This document shows positions 55,295 to 64,000 of a stretch of 64,000 nucleotides of DNA, one piece after another (positions within the stretch are counted from its first letter, which is position 1; every line of letters begins with the position of its first letter). The notes under the pieces are model-generated. The model ran no database searches. It was not told the DNA's origin and saw only the letters and a program-made list of their open reading frames with translations. The stretch is taken from assembly GCA_019925105.1 (NCBI GenBank), contig JAHGAU010000015.1, positions 62,001-126,000 on the forward strand, read 5' to 3'. The DNA comes from Niebla homalea (Eukaryota > Ascomycota > Lecanoromycetes > Lecanorales > Ramalinaceae). A program made the position numbers and the translations under genes.

Positions 55295-58200
55295 TTACTT
55301 CCGAAATCCACTTCTCACGTCCTCAGCCGTCCATCCAGCTTCCAATCCCGAACCTCCCTCTTCACTGTACACCTCCCGGATTAACCTCCCCACCCTCTCC
55401 AGCACTGCTATATACCTCGTCTCTCCTTCCTTCAGTACTTTGCCCACCAGCTCTCGACTCAGCTGCGGATTCTCCCTCCCCTCCGCCTCGCCAAAGTGCT
55501 TGTCCACCCGCTTTCTCAACGCCTCGATCCCCTTCCGAATCTCCTTGCCATCATACCCGCTCAACACTTTCTTGAACACACCGCGTGAATGACTCGGCCG
55601 TTGCGCAATCGCGGTGGGCGGCGCTGATGGGTCAGTGGAAACAAGGGTCTGCAAAGCCGTCTCCGTGCTCTCGAGGAAGTCAAGCAGCTTGCCGAGCGGG
55701 CGGCGAATGATGCTCGAGATGTAGGAGTCGAGGTGCTCGGCCATTTCGGCGCGAGCACGGAAATTCCATTCCTCGAGCGCAGGGTTGTTGCGGATGGCGA
55801 CCTCTTCGACGTAGTGATTCATATTCTCAATCAGGAGGATGTGATGGTTCAGGGCTTCTTTGTCTTCCGGGTCGCCGCCAGCGAGGGTGTTGGCTTGCTG
55901 CTGGTAATGGGTAGCGGTAGGCGATTCCTTTGCGATGAATTTGAGGGATTCGAACATGGCTTTGTTGATTGAGTGGTAAGCTTCATTGACCATAACGCGA
56001 ATGGGAAGGTGGTCTAGGGAGCGGGTTGGGGGCAACATGTACTCGACGGCGGTGGAAAAGTTGGGGAATGTCTTCATGAAGGCGATGATGCCCTTTCGTT
56101 TCTTAATCTTCACTTTCGTGTCTTCGATGCCACGGATCTGCTCCTCGATAAAGCGAGTGAATTGAGTGACGAGGCGATCGTGAACCTTGGAAATCGCTTG
56201 CGACAGGTATTCCTGGTTGGTATCCTCAATTTCCACGATTTGAGATTCCATGGCGAAGAGCACGCCAACAGCATTGAGCGCGTCTTGTTTGACTGCCCAG
56301 TCAACAAGATTCTGGACCTCAGGTGACCAAAAGTTGAAGATCTCCTCCATCACACTCAATACCTTGCGAGCCATATTACGGTCTGGATCGAACGGCTTCT
56401 TGGTGAGAAGATCATTTGCTTGTCTAGAGCTAGGATCGGTAGCAATAGCATCCACAAAGTCTTGGCCGTTCGTGGAGGAAACCCGGAAGAGATCGACGAC
56501 AAAGTTTTGCTCGATAAAGATGATTCTTGCTTCTTCTGTCAAGGCAGCAGCGAATGCTTCGTATGCAGTGACTTTGCCATCTCTAGGCTTGTCGCTACCC
56601 GAGACACGACTGGATCCATCGGCACGCACCGTCTTTGTTCGCTTGACGGTCATTTTTCGCCCAATGAGACTATCAGCTTCTTTTTCTTGCACAGTAAAGA
56701 GCACTTCCTGTTCGTCACCAACGGGCTTCCGGGTGATTCTCTTCCAAGCAGACATGTTGTCTCGGAACTCGTCTTGATATGGTTTCTTTGCACTAGACTC
56801 ATAAAGCTTCATCATGTCCTCCCACTCGTGGGGTCCTATCTGACGAGCAAAAAGCATCAGAGGTGAGTACATCCACAGGTCTCTCCTGGGTCCTTCCCTC
56901 AAGCCATCGTCTAATTTGGTCGAATTCGCGGCTTTGTTGGTACGGTTCCTATCGAGAGCATCCATCGTCTGTGCTTCATACTCCCTGAACTTGACCGACA
57001 TATATTGCTTGAGTCGTGCAAGGAAATCAATACTCTCTTGCCTGTACCCATCCCTCTTCTCGCGAACAGCATGCATCGAACTGAGCTCGCTGTTGCCAGA
57101 CCCGTTGATACTTGACCTGTCCAGACTGACCTGATCAGATGACATAGGCCTTCCATCATGTTGCCGGAGCTTTGGGTCAATGGTGAGCATTGCGGTGTAA
57201 AGCTGGCTAAGGATACTTTCGACTTCCTGAATGCCCCTGGTCTTTGTTAACGACGCATCTTTGAGAATCTTCAGTTGCGATGCCGAAATTGAAATGGTGT
57301 CTAGAAGGGTCCTGAGCTCGGTGTGCAACAGCTTCTGGTTGGCCGTCTGCACTTGTAAACCTTGCGACTGAGCTTCTATGTATGCGACATCTTCGCTCAA
57401 GGTCTAGTGGTAATTAGCAGACGATCTTGGCTTCTCGGGGTAAAGAACGTACACCGAGCTCAACGTTGTACAGAGTCAGTAAGCAGTCCAATTCTTCACA
57501 CTCAGCCATGACCTTGTCCATCATATCGCCCACTGCTGCTGTCCGATTATCTCCATTTTCAACGGCACCGAGCCAACTACCTGCCTCGACCCGCGCAAGT
57601 TCTTTCCTAATGCCCATTTCGAGGTCTTCAAAGGTTGTCTTGCTACTGTCTTCCGCCCAGCCGAAGTCATTGAGTACGGCTTCAATCTCAAATGTACGGC
57701 CCTCCAACAGGCTCGGATTGATCCCAAGAGACTTTGCATATCTAGCCGAATGATCTGAGCGTCTGTTCTTTCTGCGGTCGTCTTGCGGTGGTACGGGAGG
57801 TTTAGTGACAGCTGCTGATTGCTGAGGCTTGGGAACGGTGGTTTCGTGAAGTTTGCTAGGGTCTTGTGGGGGTGTTGTCGCTTGCTTTGTGGGGGAAGTG
57901 GTAATGTTGACAGAGGGTATCTCTTGTTTGACATCAGGAGTCGAAGGTCGGGTATCCGCTTTGGTGGAGGGTGTCGAGGGTCTCACGTCGTCTTGACTTA
58001 GGCCTTTGGCGAGAGAGGGCGCCTGGAAGACTCCAGTAATGCCATCTCCGCTGGAAGACTTTTCCTCTTTTGCCTTGTCAGCAGCTCCACCCGCGCGAGG
58101 TTTGAAGGCATTGGCAGCCATTGCCGCCTTTCGAAATTTGGAGGCGATCTCAGCATTTGACTTTTTCTTGATCATAGGTCCAAGACCTGGTCGATGCACT

Positions 58201-60012
58201 TCAGGCTCGGATTGAGCCTCGGGAGGTGGTGTTGGAGGGAAATCGGTGCTGGGGGTGGGCACAGGCTCTTCTTTGTTGGTTGGTGCTGAGGTTGGTGGGA
58301 CGAGGGTAGGCGGTGGAGGGTCTGGTGCAGCGTCTTGACTCGGCAGCCTTCGTGCGTTCATCTCACTGGTGGATCGACTATCGGAAAATGGTGTTTTCTG
58401 TACTGCACTGTAATCTCGATCGGACCTTCGACCTTGCCTCGACATGTCCCGTTCCTCGCTCTGCATTGAATCAGAAGGCTGGAACATTGGTGTCCCGTAG
58501 TTACTGTGCTCGGACGTAGTGCTATAATCCCTCGAGGCTTCGAGCTGTCGATGTTTCGGGCTGCGGATGGCAAGAGCGGGGGGCACAATGTCGCTCTTGC
58601 CAGAAGTGCGAGGCCGCTCATCTGCAGAATCGGATCGCTGCGATTGCGAGCTGGGAGCTCGAAATCGTCCTTGGGCAGGGTGAAGCCCGTTGGGTCTGGA
58701 TTGCTCACTGCTGGAGCGACCACTGGGCGTTGGCTGAACAGATGCATGGTCGGAATCATATTGATTGGGGGCATACTGTCGGTTTTCACTCGGAGCTCGA
58801 GACGCATTCGCTGTGGAGTAGCCTTGTTTTTGCGAGCTTGGTGATCCTGATCTTCGGGTTCGTAGAGGCGGCGTGTTTTGCGTATTAACAGACTCGGAAG
58901 AAGGGAAGGCTCCGGGCAGGTGCATGCGATCACTGCTGGCTTTTGGACGAAGGGGTCGTTCTCGGGATTGGGCGCTGTGAAAGACACGATGTTCATGTTG
59001 AAGGGCGCTGCGGAGCTGACGGGTCTGTTGAGGTTGAGGTTGAGGTGGGAATTGAGGTGATGGTAGCGGCTGATTCTGAGTATCCCGTTCCTGAGGAGGT
59101 CGCGGCCGCCTCTCCCGACCTGATTCTCCAGGGACCTGATCTGGCCGGCCTGACTCTGATCGAGGAGCTCTTTGAGGAGGCGGACCTTGGCTTGGAGCCC
59201 TTTGGCCAGCCGGAGGTACTCCATTGGGCTGCTGTGCTCTCGCTGCGGGACGCGTCGGGATATTCAAAGGGGCTGATAGGGTATCAATCTCCTGTTGACT
59301 AAATCCCACGAGCTCCGGAAGCTTGCCCCCAGTATATTTCCTGAATATCTTGACTAGACTGAAGATGAAAAAGTCCTTCTCTTTTCCTGTACTGGATGCC
59401 CAGTAGTATGGCTTTCCGATGGTTACCAGAAAACCGTTGTCGCCCGCTCGGTGCTTAAACTCTTGTTCCTCAGCATTGGTAGGTATCGAGTGGGAAAAGG
59501 ATTCCACGCGGGTCAGATCATCCAAGTGCCAACTCTTGCCAATGGAGAAGGTGCTATTCTGGTTTTCCCTACCCTTGTGCATCCTCACCCGCCCAGACTT
59601 CCGTACGGCGACTATGATGACCCTGGACTTTTTCTTCTGCGGCGGTTGCTCACGAGGAGCCGGCACTGATGGGAAATCTTCATCCTCCTGGATGCGGATG
59701 TGAGTGATGTATGATTCAGTCGCTGTCACCTTATCAGTTCCCTTTCCCACTTAACAAGATATAATGATTCATTGACGTACGAGTTCCATCGTCTTCAGTC
59801 TTGCTGAAGCAACTCTCGATGATACGCCTTTTCTCATCTTCGAACTTGTCCGCTCGACTCATCTGAGTAGCGGCAGAGAAGCCTCCACTGCTTGCAGATT
59901 GAGGGACAGGGCCATTGCTGTAATTTCCGTTGCGCGGGTCCATGCCCGGTCGCATAGGGGTCTCATTGGGAGGACCTCGAAAGCGCTGGCCGGAAGGCTG
60001 GTTGGAATTCAT
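55295..60012 (-). CDS. SEC3: Exocyst complex component Sec3
   Basis: Exons 59781-60012, 57453-59722 and 55295-57403; introns 59723-59780 (GTACGT...GACAG) and 57404-57452 (GTACGT...CTAG). Total 1536 residues. Sec3 marks exocytosis sites and tethers secretory vesicles by binding PI(4,5)P2 and Rho/Cdc42 through an N-terminal PH domain. Visible: RRIIESCFSKTEDDG, ESYITHIRIQEDED, then the PH core with KKKSRVIIVAVRKSGRVRMHK and SWHLDDLTRVESF (about 80-230); a long Pro/Gln/Ser-rich linker (about 240-700); and the helical Sec3 C-terminal domain (from about 740), with LLTLYNVELG spliced to TLSEDVAYIEAQSQGLQ. Exon joins restore conserved sequence at both introns. Longer than yeast Sec3 (1336) because of the linker. 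Housekeeping gene, intact. Confidence 0.95.
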
Positions 60013-60455
60013 GTTGCACCTGCGAGAGGGGAGTAAGTCAGATCATCTCGCGCCATGTCTTGTGGACGCCTTGATACTGAATCAGGGACAGGTAAGCTTG
60101 GATTGGCGAATCCGAAGCCGTCCAAAGAAGTGTTGTTGTTTGCTGTACAATAAGATACAAAATACATCAGGAATATCCGGCTGGACTTGTACTTTTGGGG
60201 GAACTCGTCAGGACTCAGGAGCGACTTCCCATGCGCCAAGACATTTGATCACAAACGGAAGGTCCCGCCCAGATTTACCTACGCTAGCTCGCTACTAGAA
60301 CTAGATAATTTTACCGAGTGGGAAATGCAGGAAGTTTTTGTGTGAATGAATTTCCAATTCTACAGGCATTTCTTTGTATCTTCCCTCCAAGTCTTCAACC
60401 TCCAGTGTAAGACACGAGCTCGCAGTAATCCCACAGCACACTTGAGATCGTCACC
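60013..60455. promoter_or_regulatory. Shared divergent promoter of SEC3 and SRP40
   Basis: The 443 bp between the two start codons must contain both promoters and 5' UTRs. A CTCGCAG acceptor-like sequence ending at about 60018, just upstream of the SEC3 ATG, suggests a 5' UTR intron. No TATA box near either start. Confidence 0.5.
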
Positions 60456-62012
60456 ATGCCTAAGAATCGAAAGAAGGAGAAGAAGCCAGTCAACCTGCAG
60501 CCAGAATTCACACTCACTAAAGAACAGCTGCAAGCACCCAAAAAGAAGAGGCCAAAGAATGCGCCAGACAAACCACAACCAGCATGGATGTTCCCACCAG
60601 ACGAGGAGAATCCAGTCTTGAATCCCAAAGCCAAGTCAGCGCAACAACTCGAACACGAAAAGGCAGAGAAAGCTGCCTCGGTCGACTTCCTCCATCATAA
60701 GTCTGTTGGAGCTCCAATGAGACCGGCACCACCTCAATTGCTCGTCTCGCTGGTCGGGGCCTACCTCTCTACATACGGTTTCGACAGTGCAAGCAGACTG
60801 TACACTACCCAGCTCAATGCAAGAAAAAAGCTGGACGATTGGAAGATAACCATAGACTATCCTATACCCAAGGGTACGCCTAATTTGGTACAGATCTTCA
60901 AGCAATGGCACAAGCACTTCGAGTTGGAGCAGGACCCGTCCGAGACCAGCAGCAGCGACAGCGATGACAGCGTGGACACAAAGGTCAGGAAGAAGAATTC
61001 CAAGGCCAGAAAAGCGGCTTCGAAAGCCGCGGTAGCCGATGACACGAGCAGCAGCGGAGAGAGTGAAGAAGAAGATGTCAGTAGTGAGGATTCGGACTCC
61101 GACATCGACATGAAGGACGCCCCCTCGGCTCCGAAGAAGGCGAAGAAGACTAAGGCAGCCCAGAAGGCAAAGAAGAGACAGCCACCATCAACATCATCCA
61201 GCTCCACAGCAGATAGCGAAGCAGACGACGAGGCAGGTCCGAGCGGCGCACCATTACCAAAGGCTACTTCAGCTGACGCACCAATCGTCAACACGAAGGT
61301 TGCCAATAGTAGCTCAGACACCTCCCAAGACAGCGAGTCGGAAGCGGAGGTTTCTGCTGCACCGGCTGTTATTACCAAGAGCTCAAAAGTATCCTCTTCT
61401 GGTAGCTCTTCAGACGAGTCCGACGAAGCAGGACTCGATGCACCCAAGACTATCGCTATTACTGAGACGATCACTACCAAAGCTCCATCATCAAGCAGCG
61501 ACTCATCCTCTTCAGATTCCTCCTCAGACTCTGAGGCAGGACCACCACCTGCTCAGACCAAAACCATAACAAAAACAACCTCCATAACAAACGCCAATGT
61601 GAACCGTGGCTCCGACAGCAGCGAAACCCTTGTGGCTACCACCCCAATAACGAACGCTACCTCAATTATCAAACCCGTATCCCCCGAATCGAGTTCCACG
61701 TCCTCCTCTGACAGCGAAGCGCCTTCCCCCAACAAGCGCAAACGGTCATTGTCTCCAGTACCGGGTTCGACCAAAATGATGAAGAAGTCGAATACCCCTT
61801 TCCAGCGCGTGCCATCAAACACGAAGGTCGATGAAAGATTCAAGAGTAATGCATACCAGCCATATGACTATGCCAACAAGGCGCACCAAGACCTTGTGGT
61901 GACGAAAGGGAGGGGATTTACAAAGGAGAAGAATAAGAAGAAGAAAGGCACCTACCGAGGAGGCGCGATCGATGTGAATGAAGGCGGTGGAAAGGGCATA
62001 AGATTCGACTGA
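60456..62012 (+). CDS. SRP40: Srp40/Nopp140-like nucleolar phosphoprotein
   Basis: 518 residues, intronless. Basic N terminus (MPKNRKKEKKP), a LisH dimerisation motif at about 93-125 (LLVSLVGAYLSTYGFDSASR), a long central region of alternating acidic-serine tracts (SSSDSDDS, SSSGESEEED) and basic Lys/Ala-Pro stretches as in Nopp140, and the conserved SRP40 C-terminal domain (447-518: PFQRVPSNTKVDERFKSN, YGGAI-like YRGGAIDVNEGGGKGIRF end). It acts in the nucleolus as a chaperone of C/D and H/ACA snoRNPs; the serine tracts are CK2 substrates in homologues. Family members without LisH exist; here both modules are present. Intact. Confidence 0.93.
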   Translation: MPKNRKKEKKPVNLQPEFTLTKEQLQAPKKKRPKNAPDKPQPAWMFPPDEENPVLNPKAKSAQQLEHEKAEKAASVDFLHHKSVGAPMRPAPPQLLVSLVGAYLSTYGFDSASRLYTTQLNARKKLDDWKITIDYPIPKGTPNLVQIFKQWHKHFELEQDPSETSSSDSDDSVDTKVRKKNSKARKAASKAAVADDTSSSGESEEEDVSSEDSDSDIDMKDAPSAPKKAKKTKAAQKAKKRQPPSTSSSSTADSEADDEAGPSGAPLPKATSADAPIVNTKVANSSSDTSQDSESEAEVSAAPAVITKSSKVSSSGSSSDESDEAGLDAPKTIAITETITTKAPSSSSDSSSSDSSSDSEAGPPPAQTKTITKTTSITNANVNRGSDSSETLVATTPITNATSIIKPVSPESSSTSSSDSEAPSPNKRKRSLSPVPGSTKMMKKSNTPFQRVPSNTKVDERFKSNAYQPYDYANKAHQDLVVTKGRGFTKEKNKKKKGTYRGGAIDVNEGGGKGIRFD

Positions 62013-62566
62013 AAAGCGAGACTTGATGGCCTACTCTCCCCACGCTCACTCCCGAGCCATAGAAGAAGCTCCAAGATGGGGAGGCAAGAGTGCGCAAAGA
62101 GAGCACAGTCATTGGGCACAGTTCTTGCCTTCGCATGCTCCCATACAGAATACATGTGCATTCAGGTTCCAAGTATGGATTTTACTTGACGCCCCTCAGA
62201 GAATGTAACCCAAGAAAGGCATGTCTAGGGTTTGGAAACGTCCTCATATCAGAAGCAGGTTCAGTGGTTCTCACAATGCAGCGTCACAGGAAGCATATGT
62301 CTGGGACTGACCATGTCCAGAATGAGCAAAGAAGTTTACAGAGACTCTAAAGCCAAGCCCCCTTTCCATTGCTCCATATCGTGTCGAAAAGCGATCTTCA
62401 GACATTGCTGGAAGCGGAATCTCCCGACCTCCGGCGATGTGCCCAGTCACAGATATATTGTCGGAATCTTTGCCACGTCTCTCTACTCCATTCGCCCTTC
62501 CCCCCTCTCCGCCCAGACACTGCTCAAGTATGACGTGCGTCTAACGACTGACCAGCTTCACTCACC
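62013..62566. other. 3' intergenic region between convergent genes
   Basis: SRP40 ends at 62012 and the thioredoxin-like gene ends at 62567 from the other side. No gene seen. Confidence 0.5.
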
Positions 62567-63521
62567 CTACTGAGCAGGCTGCCCACCCTGACCCATCGCA
62601 GCCTGCGCCCTCGCCCTTGTCTGATCAGGCGCATAACGTCTTGTTCTAACCACCCTCACGATTAGCACAAGCATTACCCCCCCGTCATTGCCCCCTCCTC
62701 CATCACCAGCCCGTACGAAGGATGGAAGAGAGAAACACTCACATAAAGGTCCTGCTCACCAAACTAATCACGAGCATAACCCCCCAACTCGGCACCAGCC
62801 CAAACGCCCAAATCACATAGCCCACCGGATTCAGCAACCCGTTCTGCGCCAACCAGCCGTCGAACAGATGGAAGACCCCCTCATACGGCCACCCCTCCTC
62901 ATACTTATTCGCAGCATGCAACGCCACCATATCCCCCGCAGTGGTGGTGGTGAAATTCAAGAAATTCACGTGGATCTCATTCCTCTGCTCCCCGGCGCCG
63001 GCGCCCAGCACCTTCCCGAAGCGGCGCACGTGCCAGATCGTCGGCGGTTTCGCCGTCCAGGTCGCACACAGCGCCTTGGCATTATCGCAGTTCAGGATCC
63101 CGAGGGTCGGCGCGGTGGGGTCCGCCGCCAGCAGGGCCGCCGTCTCGTTCCACGCCACGTCGAGGTTGTGGCACAACCCCCCCGGACAGGTCTTGTTGCC
63201 CCCCGTCACGTAGACCATGTATTCGGTGGGCCCCACCTGCCCCGCCGGGGGCAGGGCGAGGAAGGATTGCCAGTTGGACATGTTGAGCGGGGTGACGGAT
63301 TTGGCGGCGAGTTTCGAGGCCGAGTGCGAGATTGGGGAGGCCAACGGGGTGGGGATCGCGGAGAGCGGGGTTAGGCCCGGGAGAGGAGGGATGGAGGTCG
63401 GGATGGCGGATTTGGCCGCGTTGAACCAGCCTTTTGCGCGGTGGGCGAGGGGGATTTGCGCGTTGGCGGCGAGGGAGAGGGAGGGGAGGAGGGGGAGGAG
63501 GAGGAGGAGGGATGGCTGCAT
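62567..63521 (-). CDS. Thioredoxin-fold-like ER membrane protein
   Basis: Exon 1 62743-63521, intron 62655-62742 (GTGAGT donor, GCTAATC branch, GTGAG acceptor, 88 bp), exon 2 62567-62654; 288 residues. MQPSLLLLLPLLPSLSLAA is the signal peptide. The luminal part has a thioredoxin-like beta layout (EYMVYVTGG, LGILNCDNAKALCATW, PTIWHVRRFG) without a CxxC active site; CPGGLC has four spacers. GYVIWAFGLVPSWGVMLVISLV is a single membrane segment, followed by a basic tail from exon 2 (VVRTRRYAPDQ). Distant similarity of layout to Ost3/Ost6 oxidoreductase subunits is inference; those have four membrane segments. Probably conserved in Pezizomycotina. The C-terminal exon is easily missed because the frame runs into a stop after the donor. 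Confidence 0.75.
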
Positions 63522-64000
63522 GGCTGTGGTGATGTAGAATGATGATGATGATGGATGGATGGAGATGGATGATTATGTAAAGGAGGAGGTGGAGGATTGA
63601 TTGGGGGTGGGGAGAAAGTGATGATGGTAGAACGTGAGGTGGTGAAGTTTTGGAGCTGCGAATTGCTTGAGGACACTTTTTTGATCAATTTAAAAATAAT
63701 GTTATCGCTTCTCGAGTCTCCCGCGCTTCACCCCCGTTGCCTTGGGCCTTAGCTTCGGGTAGAGCGCCTTAGAGCGCTGCTAGATAGCTTGAGCGCTAAG
63801 TTACCGAGTCAGATTTCAGGGGGGTCAGGGGGGCAGTGACGTGATTGGCTTGTTTTCCAAAACGGCGGTAGAGCTTCCCTCGCCTCGACTGGTCCACCTC
63901 CTCATGCTGCTTGTGCCGTATGCAAAGTCTCTGCTCCTGCGCCGTTTGTCTTGCGTAACGGGCGGTGATTAATCCAGGTAGGCTGTACGGCAGAAAGCCC
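63522..64000. other. Upstream region with GAT/GGAT microsatellite; no gene
   Basis: 63538-63575 is a GATGATG/GATGGATGG tract just upstream of the thioredoxin-like gene, probably in its 5' UTR or promoter. The remainder to the window end shows no gene. Confidence 0.5.

Noticed and set aside
58358..59224. 288-codon minus-strand frame
   Set aside because: Out-of-frame reading of the Pro/Gln-rich SEC3 linker in exon 2.
60857..61480. 207-codon minus-strand frame
   Set aside because: Antisense of the serine/acidic tracts of SRP40.
62688..63374. 228-codon plus-strand frame
   Set aside because: GC-rich antisense shadow of the thioredoxin-like gene.
1..64000. tRNA, rRNA and CRISPR arrays
   Set aside because: No T-loop/anticodon arrangement, rRNA-like block or regularly spaced short repeats were seen on reading through; a covariance search was not possible.

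Overview
The window is genomic DNA of a filamentous ascomycete, most likely a Dothideomycete-like member of Pezizomycotina. The evidence is short 47-134 bp introns with GT/GC-AG ends, a HET-domain gene, a Zn2Cys6 regulator, fungal SEC3 and SRP40 orthologues, and an AT-rich island with the C-to-T/G-to-A signature of repeat-induced point mutation (RIP). The species assignment is inference; the fungal assignment is firm.

Layout. 113-5924: one complete but heavily RIP-mutated Ty1/Copia retrotransposon on the minus strand, with 276 bp LTRs and a perfect CCCTC target duplication. 5925-10974: gene-poor DNA with a MITE-like element (6566-6836) and two decayed genes. 10975-16878: a minus-strand block with an alpha/beta hydrolase (frameshifted), a Zn2Cys6 transcription factor (frameshift in its zinc-cluster exon, GC-AG intron) and a heavy-metal P1B-type ATPase. 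18467-19976: a broken copy of a cell-surface glycoprotein gene whose intact relative lies at 42088-44719.

20559-41160 is the most unusual part: an array of about nine paralogues, all on the minus strand, encoding F-box-like proteins (motif LSLPPEIR..I...YFG) of no assigned function. Six are essentially complete: three short two-exon genes with a phase-0 intron at an equivalent place, and three long intronless genes with coiled-coil C termini. The others are pseudogenes in graded states of decay. A secreted-protein gene and a HET-domain gene killed by a single TGA sit inside the array.

42088-53987 holds a GPI-type glycoprotein with coding minisatellite repeats, a membrane-anchored aspartic-protease-like protein lacking its first catalytic Asp, a cysteine-rich protein with a mitochondrial-type N terminus, remnants of a protein kinase and other genes, and a small, densely glycosylated secreted protein. 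55295-62654 is conserved housekeeping sequence: exocyst SEC3 and nucleolar SRP40 diverge from a 443 bp promoter, and a thioredoxin-like ER membrane protein converges on SRP40.

The picture is a sharp boundary between an accessory compartment (transposon, lineage-specific family expansion, many single-lesion pseudogenes) and a conserved core block at the right end. No tRNA, rRNA or CRISPR array was seen.
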